Source of the DNA: DATCJA01 sp963814955
GTDB lineage: Bacteria; Acidobacteriota; Vicinamibacteria; Vicinamibacterales; UBA2999
Assembly (NCBI GenBank): GCA_963814955.1
Contig: CAWFEX010000012.1
Span: 62,001 to 126,000, forward strand
DNA length: 64,000 bases
Direction: 5' to 3'
The notes beneath the pieces were generated by a model that worked only from the letters and a program-made list of their open reading frames with translations, did not search any database and was not told the DNA's origin. A program made the translations under genes and the position numbers. Positions 42,599-49,683 of the stretch are shown piece after piece (the first letter of the stretch is position 1; each line of letters begins with the position of its first letter).

Positions 42599-43293
42599 TG
42601 GAAGGGCGCGGCGGAACTGCACGCGGCCCTGAGCGCGCGTGTAGCTGATTCCGGCTCCGAAGCGCCGAAGATCGCCTGTCCGGCAACGATTATTGAAGCT
42701 CCGGCCGCCACAACGTCAGCGATGTTGGCTTCGTCAATGCCACCGTCGATCTCGATCGACGCACCGGAGGCGGCGCGATCGAGAATCTCGCGCACCCGTC
42801 TGAGCTTGTAAATACTCTGCGGAATGAACTCCTGCCCGCTGAATCCCGGATTCACCGACATGACGAGCACGAAATCAAGCTGGCCGGCGATCTCCTCGAG
42901 CGCCGATGCTGGTGTGGCTGGATTGAGCGCCGCGCCCGCTTTGACACCCCGACTCCTGATGTGTGTGATGGTGCGATGCAGGTGACGAGCGGCCTCGACG
43001 TGAACCGACAACATGGCCGCGCCGGCGCTGGCGAAGTCATCCACATACCGGTCCGGGTCCTCAATCATCAAGTGGACATCCAGGGGCCGGGTCGCCACAC
43101 GCTTGAGGGCCCGCACAACGGGCACGCCGATCGTGATGTTCGGCACGAAGTGGCCGTCCATGACGTCTACGTGAATCAGATCGGCGCCGCCGCGTTCGAC
43201 TGCCGCGACATCGCGCCCGAGATCGGCGAAATTTGCCGCCAGAATCGACGGCGCGATCTGCACAGGACCGTTGTGCGCGCGTCGATCCGTCAC
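42592..43293 (-). CDS. rpe: ribulose-phosphate 3-epimerase
   Basis: 233 residues. TIM barrel with IAPSILAANFADLGRD, metal ligands in HVDVMDGHFVPN and DVHLMIEDP, VNPGFSGQEF and phosphate-binding IEIDGGIDEANI then VAGQAIFG. It interconverts ribulose- and xylulose-5-phosphate in the pentose phosphate pathway. It overlaps the PASTA-protein stop by four bases upstream and ybgC downstream, so it is mid-operon. Confidence 0.96.
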   Translation of the reverse strand: MTDRRAHNGPVQIAPSILAANFADLGRDVAAVERGGADLIHVDVMDGHFVPNITIGVPVVRALKRVATRPLDVHLMIEDPDRYVDDFASAGAAMLSVHVEAARHLHRTITHIRSRGVKAGAALNPATPASALEEIAGQLDFVLVMSVNPGFSGQEFIPQSIYKLRRVREILDRAASGASIEIDGGIDEANIADVVAAGASIIVAGQAIFGASEPESATRALRAACSSAAPFHA

Positions 43294-44012
43294 CGGCTCA
43301 CCTCGAGCGAGATCGGATCGGCTGGACCAACGCGAAAGCCGCCGGCCGGCCGCTGTCGCACCACCGTGCCCGGCGGCACGCCCGCATAAGGCTGCGACCC
43401 GACGATGGTCACCCGAAACCCTCTGGTCCGCAGCGTCTCAGCGGCGCGCTCGCCGTTGGTTCCGATGAGATCGGGCATGACGTATGTCGTCGCCGTCTGG
43501 CCGCGGTTGAGGAGCAAGGATACTTGAGGCGCCCGTGACGAGGGCGCGGGGTCCTGGGCGACGACCGCATCCTCGGAATAGTCGGGCGAGCGGAACTCCG
43601 ATGTCGTGGCGATTTCGAGGCCGTCTTCGGCAATACGCATGCGAGCGGTGCGCTCCGTTTGTCCCACGAGTGTCGGGATGACGGTCGTGCGGGGGCCTGA
43701 GCTGACCCAGACGCGGATCGTGCGCTGTTGGCGGGCCTGGCTTCCTGCGGGCGGATCCTGCTGCATGATTCGCCCAGCGGGGATGCGCTCGTCAGTGCGC
43801 TGGTAAGGGTCGAGACGGAGCGCCAGGCCGATTTCTCCCAGGACCTGCGAGGCGCGATCGGCGGCGAGGCCAACGAGGTCCGGAACCTGCACTTCGCGGG
43901 CACGGACCGCCACTCGCATTCCAATCGACGCAAACAGCAGGAACGTCGCGATCAGAGCGGAAATCAGCAGCAGAGATTTCCCGAGGTTCCAGACACGAGC
44001 GCGAAGCGCCAT
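43290..44012 (-). CDS. membrane-anchored PASTA-domain protein
   Basis: 240 residues. A single N-terminal membrane helix (SLLLISALIATFLLFASI) precedes three PASTA repeats: VQVPDLVGLAADRASQVL, VIPTLVGQTERTARMRI and VMPDLIGTNGERAAETL, each with the closing VVxQxPAxG-type strand. PASTA domains bind muropeptides or cross-linked peptidoglycan. There is no kinase domain attached, unlike PknB. It sits between rsmB and rpe in the same operon. Confidence 0.9.
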   Translation of the reverse strand: MALRARVWNLGKSLLLISALIATFLLFASIGMRVAVRAREVQVPDLVGLAADRASQVLGEIGLALRLDPYQRTDERIPAGRIMQQDPPAGSQARQQRTIRVWVSSGPRTTVIPTLVGQTERTARMRIAEDGLEIATTSEFRSPDYSEDAVVAQDPAPSSRAPQVSLLLNRGQTATTYVMPDLIGTNGERAAETLRTRGFRVTIVGSQPYAGVPPGTVVRQRPAGGFRVGPADPISLEVSR

Positions 44013-44043
44013 CTGCGAGTGATCGTACCACGACGGCCCGATC

Positions 44044-44116
44044 GGCGGAGACCCAAAGGTCTCCGCCTACCATGTCTCACCAGTGACGTGGTAGCCGGAG
44101 GCCTTCAGGCCTCCGG
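44044..44116. repeat. two REP-like palindromes
   Basis: 44044-44071 has CGGAGACCCAAAGGTCTCCG plus CCTACC; 44090-44116 is a full copy of the 27-bp REP (GGTAGCCGGAGGCC then TTCAGGCCTCCGG). They lie in the gap between rsmB and the PASTA gene in opposite orientations, like a BIME. Confidence 0.85.
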
Positions 44117-44121
44117 GAGCA

Positions 44122-45478
44122 TCATGAGCGCCTCATCATCGCCGCCGCAAAGAACGCCTCCAGGCCATGTGCGAACGGCAGGGTCCTCAACATCCCGCGT
44201 CCGTCGAGCAGAGGTGCAATGACCGGTGTATTGTCGGCGCGAAGATCGATGGGTGCGAAATCGGGATGCTCGGAGAGAAAAGCATCGACCACACCGTCGT
44301 TTTCTTCAGGCTCACTCGAGCACGTGGCGTAAACAAGTCGACCACCGGCACGGACGGCGGCGGCGGCGCGTCGAAGGAGCGCCAATTGGTCCGCCGCGAA
44401 CACGTGAAGGTCATTTTCATTCCGTCGCCACCGGATGTCGGGATCGCGCCGAATTGTCCCGAGTCCGGAACACGGGGCATCAACGAATACTCGATCGAAC
44501 GTACGTTGAAACGGCAGCTCACCGGACGCGGAAACGTGAACAACGCGCACCCTCGTGGCCCAGGCTGCGTGGACCGTCGTGTTCAGCAGCTTGATTCGCC
44601 GCGGCCGAACATCGCACGCCACGAGAAGACCGGTGTTGCGCATATCAGCCGCCATCGCCACAGTTTTGTTTCCCGGAGATGCGCACAAGTCGAGCACGTG
44701 CTCGTCGGGCCGCGCACCGACGGCGTAGCTGACGAGCTGGGACGCCTCGTCTTGAACCAGAAACGATCCATCGGTGCGCGCCCGCAGCGGGTTCCCCGAG
44801 ATAACGATGAGGCCGTCAGGCGCGTGAGGAGTCGGTTCCGTCTCGATGCCTTCACGAGCGAATGTGGCGGCGAGCTCCTCGCGGCGGGTGCGAAGCGTGT
44901 TCGCGCGCACGGTCAATCGCGGCGTGTCATTGTTGAAGCGAACCCATCGCTCGGCCGCCTCGAATCCGTATCGATCGAGTCAACCGAGCTACGAGCCATT
45001 CGGGATGTGAATGCGTTACCCCGAGGTACGACAGGGCGGCATTCCGATCGAGCGGCGGCGCGGGTCGCGCGGGCAGCGGCAAGCGGCGGCGCTCGCGCAG
45101 CGTCGTTCTCAGCACGGCGTTCACGAATCCGCTCGCGCTTGCTTTCCGGGCGTATCGAGCGAGATCAACCGCATCGTCGACGACGGCCGATGCGGGCACG
45201 CGGTCCAGGTGAAGGAGCTGGTACAGGCTCAACCGCAGGATCTGAAGAACGTCGAAGTCGATTGTCGCGAGCGATCGGCGGGCGAAATGTTCGATCAGCA
45301 CGTCGAGACTGCGCTGCCATCGCAGCGTCCCGGTGACGATGTCCGCCGCAAGCGCCCGGTCGCGTTCGTCGGAGAGGTGCTGGCGAGTGAAGGCCAGCGC
45401 CGCAGGCAGATCCCCATGTCCTGCGGCCACCGTGCGGAGCGCGTTGTAGGCGGCGATACGTGCCGGCGCGGGGGGCAT
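44122..45478 (-). CDS. rsmB: 16S rRNA m5C967 methyltransferase RsmB (one apparent frameshift)
   Basis: The N-terminal part (45478 down to about 44981) is the NusB-like RNA-binding domain (RIAAYNALRTVAAGHGD, RQHLSDERDRALAADIVTGT). At about 44981 one extra base shifts the frame; removing it reads LDRYGFEAAERWVRFNNDTP and joins the catalytic part (VRANTLRTRREEL, VLDLCASPGNKT, FVDAPCSGLGTIRR with the active Cys, and YATCSSEPEEN with the second Cys). The joined length of about 451 residues is normal. RsmB methylates C967 of 16S rRNA. It is downstream of fmt in the usual def-fmt-rsmB order. The single indel in a conserved gene suggests a sequence error. Confidence 0.9.
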
Positions 45479-45479
45479 G

Positions 45480-45620
45480 AGGTGATTGATGAATTGACGA
45501 ATTTACGAATTGACGAATTTACGAATTGGCGAATTTGCCAACTGACGGCGGGTCGACTGCCGCATTCAAGGATTCGAAATCAATCGGTCAATCCGTCAAT
45601 CCGTAAATTCGTCAATTTAG
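45480..45620. repeat. GACGAATTTAC heptad/undecad repeats and palindrome
   Basis: Tandem near-copies of TTGACGAATTTACGAA at 45488-45535 are followed by the inverse form (GTCAATCCGTAAATTCGTCAA) close to the fmt stop. The two halves could pair into a long hairpin. It fills the fmt-rsmB gap, which is tight in most genomes. Confidence 0.75.
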
Positions 45621-46583
45621 TACGGTCCTTCCAAGCCTCTCGCCGGCGGCGATTCGATGCCCGGCCAGAAAGTCCCGCACTCCGAGCGGTTTGCCTCCCT
45701 CGAGCTGCATGCAGTCGATCGCAATTCGTCCTTCGTGACCGGTGGCGACGTGAAGTGCGTCCCGTGAAACGGCGACAACCGTACCTGGCGGCGCACCCGC
45801 GGAGGCATCTTCGACGTGCGTTTTCAGCAGGATGAGACGGGTATCAGCCAGATACGTATAGGCGTGAGGCCATGGATAGAGGCCACGCACCCGGTTGTGG
45901 ATATACGAAGCGGGCAGGCTCCAGTCGATGAGCCCCTCTTCTTTCGTGAGTCGCGGCGCATAGCTGCACAACATGAAATCCTGCAGCTCCTCGTGCTGCG
46001 AGCCAACGGCAATCTGGTCCACGACTGTGACGAGCAGGTCGGCCCCCATCACGGCGAGGTCGCGCTCGATGACGTCGCTCGTTTCGTCCGGCCCTATCGG
46101 CCGCTTCACCTTGGCCAGCATCGGACCGGAGTCGAGCATCTTTTCGACACGCATGATCGTGACGCCCGTCTCCAACTCGCCGTCGATGACCGCCCGGTGC
46201 ACCGGCGCGGCGCCACGGTATTTCGGCAGCAGCGACGCGTGGACGTTGATCATGCCGTGCCGCGGCACCATGAGAATTTCTACCGGAATGATTTTGCCGT
46301 AGGCAGCGACGACGCCGAGGTCCGGATTGAATTGGTTGCGCAGAACCTCGGCGAACTCCGCGTCGCGAAGACTCGTGGGTTGCACGACCGGCACTCCCTG
46401 CGACTGCGCCAGCGATTTCACAGGCGACTCCGACACCTTCTGACCCCGACCCCTCGGCCGGTCCGGCTGCGTGACGACGCCAACGACCTCGTGGCGGGAG
46501 GCGAGCAGGCGCTGCAGCGTCGGAACCGCGAAGTCCGGTGTACCGAAGAAGACGATTCGAAGCGCCCCGGATTCTGTCACCAT
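45612..46583 (-). CDS. fmt: methionyl-tRNA formyltransferase
   Basis: 323 residues. IVFFGTPDFAVPTLQ, then GRGQKVSESPVK, NVHASLLPKYRGAAPVHRAV (catalytic Asn/His region) and the C-terminal OB-like domain GGKPLGVRDFLAGHR. It formylates Met-tRNA for initiation. Start at GTG/ATG 46583 overlaps the def stop by seven bases, the standard def-fmt pair. Confidence 0.96.
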   Translation of the reverse strand: MVTESGALRIVFFGTPDFAVPTLQRLLASRHEVVGVVTQPDRPRGRGQKVSESPVKSLAQSQGVPVVQPTSLRDAEFAEVLRNQFNPDLGVVAAYGKIIPVEILMVPRHGMINVHASLLPKYRGAAPVHRAVIDGELETGVTIMRVEKMLDSGPMLAKVKRPIGPDETSDVIERDLAVMGADLLVTVVDQIAVGSQHEELQDFMLCSYAPRLTKEEGLIDWSLPASYIHNRVRGLYPWPHAYTYLADTRLILLKTHVEDASAGAPPGTVVAVSRDALHVATGHEGRIAIDCMQLEGGKPLGVRDFLAGHRIAAGERLGRTVLN

Positions 46584-47086
46584 TTGCCGTTCCGCGAGAG
46601 CTTCTTGATCTTGCGGAGGATCAGATCTTTCTGGAGGCCACGCAGGCGATCGACGAACAGAGTGCCGTCGAGATGGTCCATCTCATGTTCAAAGCACCTG
46701 GCAAGAAGGCCGACCGCTTCAATCACCTGCTCGCTGCCGTCGCGAGCGAGGCCCTTCAGCACAACGCGCGTGGAGCGGGCAACGGTGGCATTGAAGCCGG
46801 GGACACTCAAGCAGCCCTCGTCCTCGCGCTGCTCGCCGCCACGGTCCACGAATGCCGGGTTGATGAAGGCGAGCAGATCTCCCGGATTGCGGCCCGCGGA
46901 GACGTCGGCGACGAAAATGCGCAGACCGACGCCGACCTGAGGTGCGGCCAGCCCGATGCCGGGGGCCGCGTACATCGTTTCGATCATGTCGTCGACGAGT
47001 CGTTGGATCTGCGTCGTGATTTCAGAAACGGATGCAGCAGGCTGATGAAGGAGCTCGTCGCCGTACCGCAGGATGGGTCGAATCAC
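46577..47086 (-). CDS. def: peptide deformylase
   Basis: 169 residues from a GTG at 47086. All three Pdf motifs are present: GIGLAAPQVG, EGCLSVPG (metal Cys) and FEHEMDHLDG (HExxH). It removes the N-formyl group from nascent proteins. Located upstream of and overlapping fmt; aroC lies 25 bases upstream on the other side in the same direction. Confidence 0.96.
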   Translation of the reverse strand: MIRPILRYGDELLHQPAASVSEITTQIQRLVDDMIETMYAAPGIGLAAPQVGVGLRIFVADVSAGRNPGDLLAFINPAFVDRGGEQREDEGCLSVPGFNATVARSTRVVLKGLARDGSEQVIEAVGLLARCFEHEMDHLDGTLFVDRLRGLQKDLILRKIKKLSRNGKW

Positions 47087-47110
47087 ACTTGGAACCTGAA
47101 AGCCTTTGCC

Positions 47111-48322
47111 CTACGTAATCGCACCAGTGCCTCGCGGTGCGAATCGCCGCCGCACCTGCTCGGCGGAAACCGCGTAATGGCGTTCGATCTCCTCGATTGA
47201 ATCGCCGCCGAACTTTTCCAGGAACGCGTCCGCCAGGACGAAAGCCACCATGGCTTCGCCCACCACGGCGGCGGCGGGCACCGCACACACGTCGCTGCGT
47301 TCGATGGCCGCCGGCGACTCCGCCATCGTGGCGAGGTCTACGGAGCGAAGGGGCTTCATCAGTGTGGAAATCGGCTTCATGAAGGCGACCACCCGGACGT
47401 CTTCGCCGTTTGTCACGCCTCCCTCGAGACCACCCGCATTGTTCGTGGGCCGTACGGGAAAGCCGTTCTCGCGCGGAGGAAGGATTTCGTCATGCACGCG
47501 CGATCCCGGCCGGAGCGCGACCTCGGGTCCGATGCCAATTCCTACGGCCTTGATGGCGTGGATGCACATGATGGCTTGTCCGAGCCGGCCGTCGAGCTTG
47601 CGGTCCCATTGCACGTACGAGCCCAGACCGACAGGGATCCCGCTGGCGATGATCTCGAAGACGCCTCCCAGCGTGTCGCCTGCGTCACGCGCCTTGTCGA
47701 TGGCTGCCATCATCCGCTGCTGGACGTCGGAGTCGGCGCATCGCAGGGGCGCCTCATCCGAGATCGCCATCGCCTCGCTGAAGGAAACAGTCCGCCCTTC
47801 TGGCAGCATCACGTCACCGATTGCGGATACATGGCTGGCGAGGCGGATGCCGAATCGGCCCAGCAGCTGGCGGGCCAGGCTGCCGGCGGCGACGCGCGCC
47901 GCCGTTTCCCGAGCGCTGGCACGCTCGAGCACATTGCGGATGTCGTCGTGGCCGTACTTGATCGCGCCGGCAAGGTCCGCATGGCCGGGCCTTGGACGCG
48001 TGACCTCAGCCCGGCGAACGCCGGCCGCTCCTTCCGGCATTTCCGACTCGACGTACATCGTCTGCTGCCAGTTGACCCAGTCGCGATTGCGAATGACGAA
48101 CGCAATCGGCGCCCCGGTCGTGATGCCGTGACGAACGCCGGCAAGTATTTCGACGTGGTCGCTTTCAATGGCCATCCGGCGGCCACGCCCGTAGCCCCCC
48201 TGTCGCCGCCGGAGCTGGGCATTTAGAGCCTCGACGTCCACGTCGAGGCCCGCCGGCATGCCGTCGATGGTGACGACCAGCGCCTGACCGTGTGATTCGC
48301 CCGCGGTGAGAAACCGCAACAT
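47111..48322 (-). CDS. aroC: chorismate synthase
   Basis: 403 residues. Signatures GESHGQALVVTIDGMPAG, GRGRRMAIESD, RPGHADLAGAIKYG, RASARETAARVAAG and GGLEGGVTNGE (split in the real protein by short spacers) are those of AroC. It makes chorismate from EPSP with reduced FMN. Length fits the long bacterial type. Likely the first gene of the aroC-def-fmt-rsmB run. Confidence 0.97.
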   Translation of the reverse strand: MLRFLTAGESHGQALVVTIDGMPAGLDVDVEALNAQLRRRQGGYGRGRRMAIESDHVEILAGVRHGITTGAPIAFVIRNRDWVNWQQTMYVESEMPEGAAGVRRAEVTRPRPGHADLAGAIKYGHDDIRNVLERASARETAARVAAGSLARQLLGRFGIRLASHVSAIGDVMLPEGRTVSFSEAMAISDEAPLRCADSDVQQRMMAAIDKARDAGDTLGGVFEIIASGIPVGLGSYVQWDRKLDGRLGQAIMCIHAIKAVGIGIGPEVALRPGSRVHDEILPPRENGFPVRPTNNAGGLEGGVTNGEDVRVVAFMKPISTLMKPLRSVDLATMAESPAAIERSDVCAVPAAAVVGEAMVAFVLADAFLEKFGGDSIEEIERHYAVSAEQVRRRFAPRGTGAIT

Positions 48323-48391
48323 CGTGTCGACATTTTACTATCCGCACCGCAGCCGGTCCCCCGGCGCGCCGGTGATACACTCTCCGGCACT

Positions 48392-48820
48392 ATGCGGACA
48401 ACGTTTGTGCGTACGGCATTACTGGCGCTGCTGCCGACGATGCTCGCGGCGTGCGGCCAGTCGGAACCGACAGGTCCTCGAGTGTTCTTCGTTCAGCCGC
48501 AGGATGGCGCAACGGTAAAGAGCCCGGTCATGCTTGAATTCGGCGCTGAAAATTTTCAGGTAGCCGCCGTTCCTGCAGGCACCGTGACTGAAAGCAGGCC
48601 GAACATCGGCCATCATCACGTCGCCATTGACGCGGACTGCCTTCCGCCCGGAACAACTATTCCCCGAGCGGCGCCATGGGTGCACTTCGGCGATGGCAAG
48701 AACGTCATCGAGATGCAGCTGCCGCCAGGGCAGCACCGGCTGACGCTGCAGATTGGCGACGATCTGCATCGCACGCAGGAAGGGCTCTGCTCGACGATCA
48801 CCGTCAACGTCGCAGAATAG
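48392..48820 (+). CDS. DUF4399-like lipoprotein
   Basis: 142 residues. Signal peptide with lipobox (LLPTMLAAC) suggests a lipoprotein. The mature part FFVQPQDGATVKSPVMLEF, GHHHVAIDADCLPPGT, VHFGDGKNVIEMQLPPGQH then LTLQIGDDLHR matches DUF4399, a small beta-sandwich domain of unknown role. Divergent from aroC; its stop abuts the first REP. Confidence 0.85.
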   Translation: MRTTFVRTALLALLPTMLAACGQSEPTGPRVFFVQPQDGATVKSPVMLEFGAENFQVAAVPAGTVTESRPNIGHHHVAIDADCLPPGTTIPRAAPWVHFGDGKNVIEMQLPPGQHRLTLQIGDDLHRTQEGLCSTITVNVAE

Positions 48821-48892
48821 GGTAGCCGGAGGCCTTCAGGCCTCCGGATTGATGTCCGGTCCAACGGTAGCCGGAGGCCTTCAGGCCTCCGG
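48821..48892. repeat. two 27-bp REP sequences in direct orientation
   Basis: Both copies read GGTAGCCGGAGGCC then TTCAGGCCTCCGG; GCCGGAGGCC/GGCCTCCGG is the palindrome and GGTA the asymmetric head. Spacer ATTGATGTCCGGTCCAAC also contains GTCCGG. The second copy overlaps the RAYT stop region. Confidence 0.9.
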
Positions 48893-49363
48893 GCCGGGCT
48901 TCGGAAAATCAACCCATTCCTGGCACCATCCCGCATACGGATACTCACCGATTGCCTGCGTCAATCCCGCTCTAACCGGGTTGCCGAGCATGTACAGCGC
49001 ATGCCGATAGGTGTCTTCATCGGATCGCAGCACATGGTCGAAATAGCCCACCTGCCAAAGGCGGCGACCATAGTTTTTTGCATACTTGAACCCGGTCCTC
49101 TGCTTCCATGTCTTGATGAAACGGTGAAGATCCGCGTCGTCGGTTTTTCCCTCGATGAGTAGGTGCACGTGGTCCGGCATGAAGCAGTACGTGAGGACTT
49201 CGAACCGCTCAATATCGGCCGCTCCCTGAATCTCGTTTAACACTTCCGCCACGAGTTCGGCATTGTCGAACACCTTTCGGCGCGAGTGCACACAGACCGT
49301 GAGTGAATACCGGTATAGGCCCCTATACGAGAATCCCTGAATTCGCGGTCCGCCGTCGGGCAT
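48881..49363 (-). CDS. REP-associated tyrosine transposase (RAYT)
   Basis: 160 residues, Y1 transposase (HUH) family. The HUH motif is in YCFMPDHVHLLIEG; the nucleophilic Tyr is in RHALYMLGNPVRAGL; YRGLYRYSLTVCV is the usual N-terminal strand. Such enzymes nick REP palindromes in single-stranded form and are single-copy domesticated transposases. The frame looks intact, so it may be active. The C-terminus (DFPKPGPEA) is encoded by the REP itself. Confidence 0.93.
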   Translation of the reverse strand: MPDGGPRIQGFSYRGLYRYSLTVCVHSRRKVFDNAELVAEVLNEIQGAADIERFEVLTYCFMPDHVHLLIEGKTDDADLHRFIKTWKQRTGFKYAKNYGRRLWQVGYFDHVLRSDEDTYRHALYMLGNPVRAGLTQAIGEYPYAGWCQEWVDFPKPGPEA

Positions 49364-49408
49364 GCCAGGAAGGGCTGCAAGAACAGTGCGGGCTAGTGCA
49401 GACGACTA

Positions 49409-49505
49409 CCGGAGACCTAAAGGTCTCCGGCTACCTGTCTCTGTCACCGAGGTTTCGTGTCGTCGCCTCTCAGCGCGCGGTAGCCGGAGGCCTTCAGGCC
49501 TCCGG
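49409..49505. repeat. REP variant and full REP upstream of the RAYT
   Basis: 49409-49435 holds CCGGAGACCTAAAGGTCTCC plus GGCTACC (inverse head); 49479-49505 is the 27-bp REP in the opposite sense. The inverted pair forms a BIME-like unit. The remaining ~180 bases to the regulator gene at 49684 show nothing else. Confidence 0.85.
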
Positions 49506-49683
49506 ATTGACGTCCGGTCCTCAGGAAGATCGAACCATTCCTCACGCGATCGCCCGTTAGCGATGTGGCGAAATTTGCCGCCTCGCTCGTACCTTTCGCC
49601 TTGCCGGATTTGCGTCATCGATTCGCGATTCGCCGATTTCTGGCTGTTCCGTGCGAGTACGGTGATTTGCATGGCCGGGCGGC

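Larger units (their letters stand above)
48821..49505. mobile_element. REPtron: RAYT gene flanked by REP palindromes
   Basis: The transposase gene is bordered by two REP copies on its 3' side (48821-48847 and 48866-48892) and a variant plus a full REP on its 5' side (49409-49435 and 49479-49505). Copies of the same palindromes occur at 39474 and 44044-44116. A RAYT amid its cognate REPs is the classical source unit that spreads REPs in a genome. Confidence 0.85.

Noticed and set aside
49620..49683. A sigma54 (-24/-12) promoter before the regulator gene
   Set aside because: TGGC and a downstream TGC are present but the GG-to-GC spacing is one base short.
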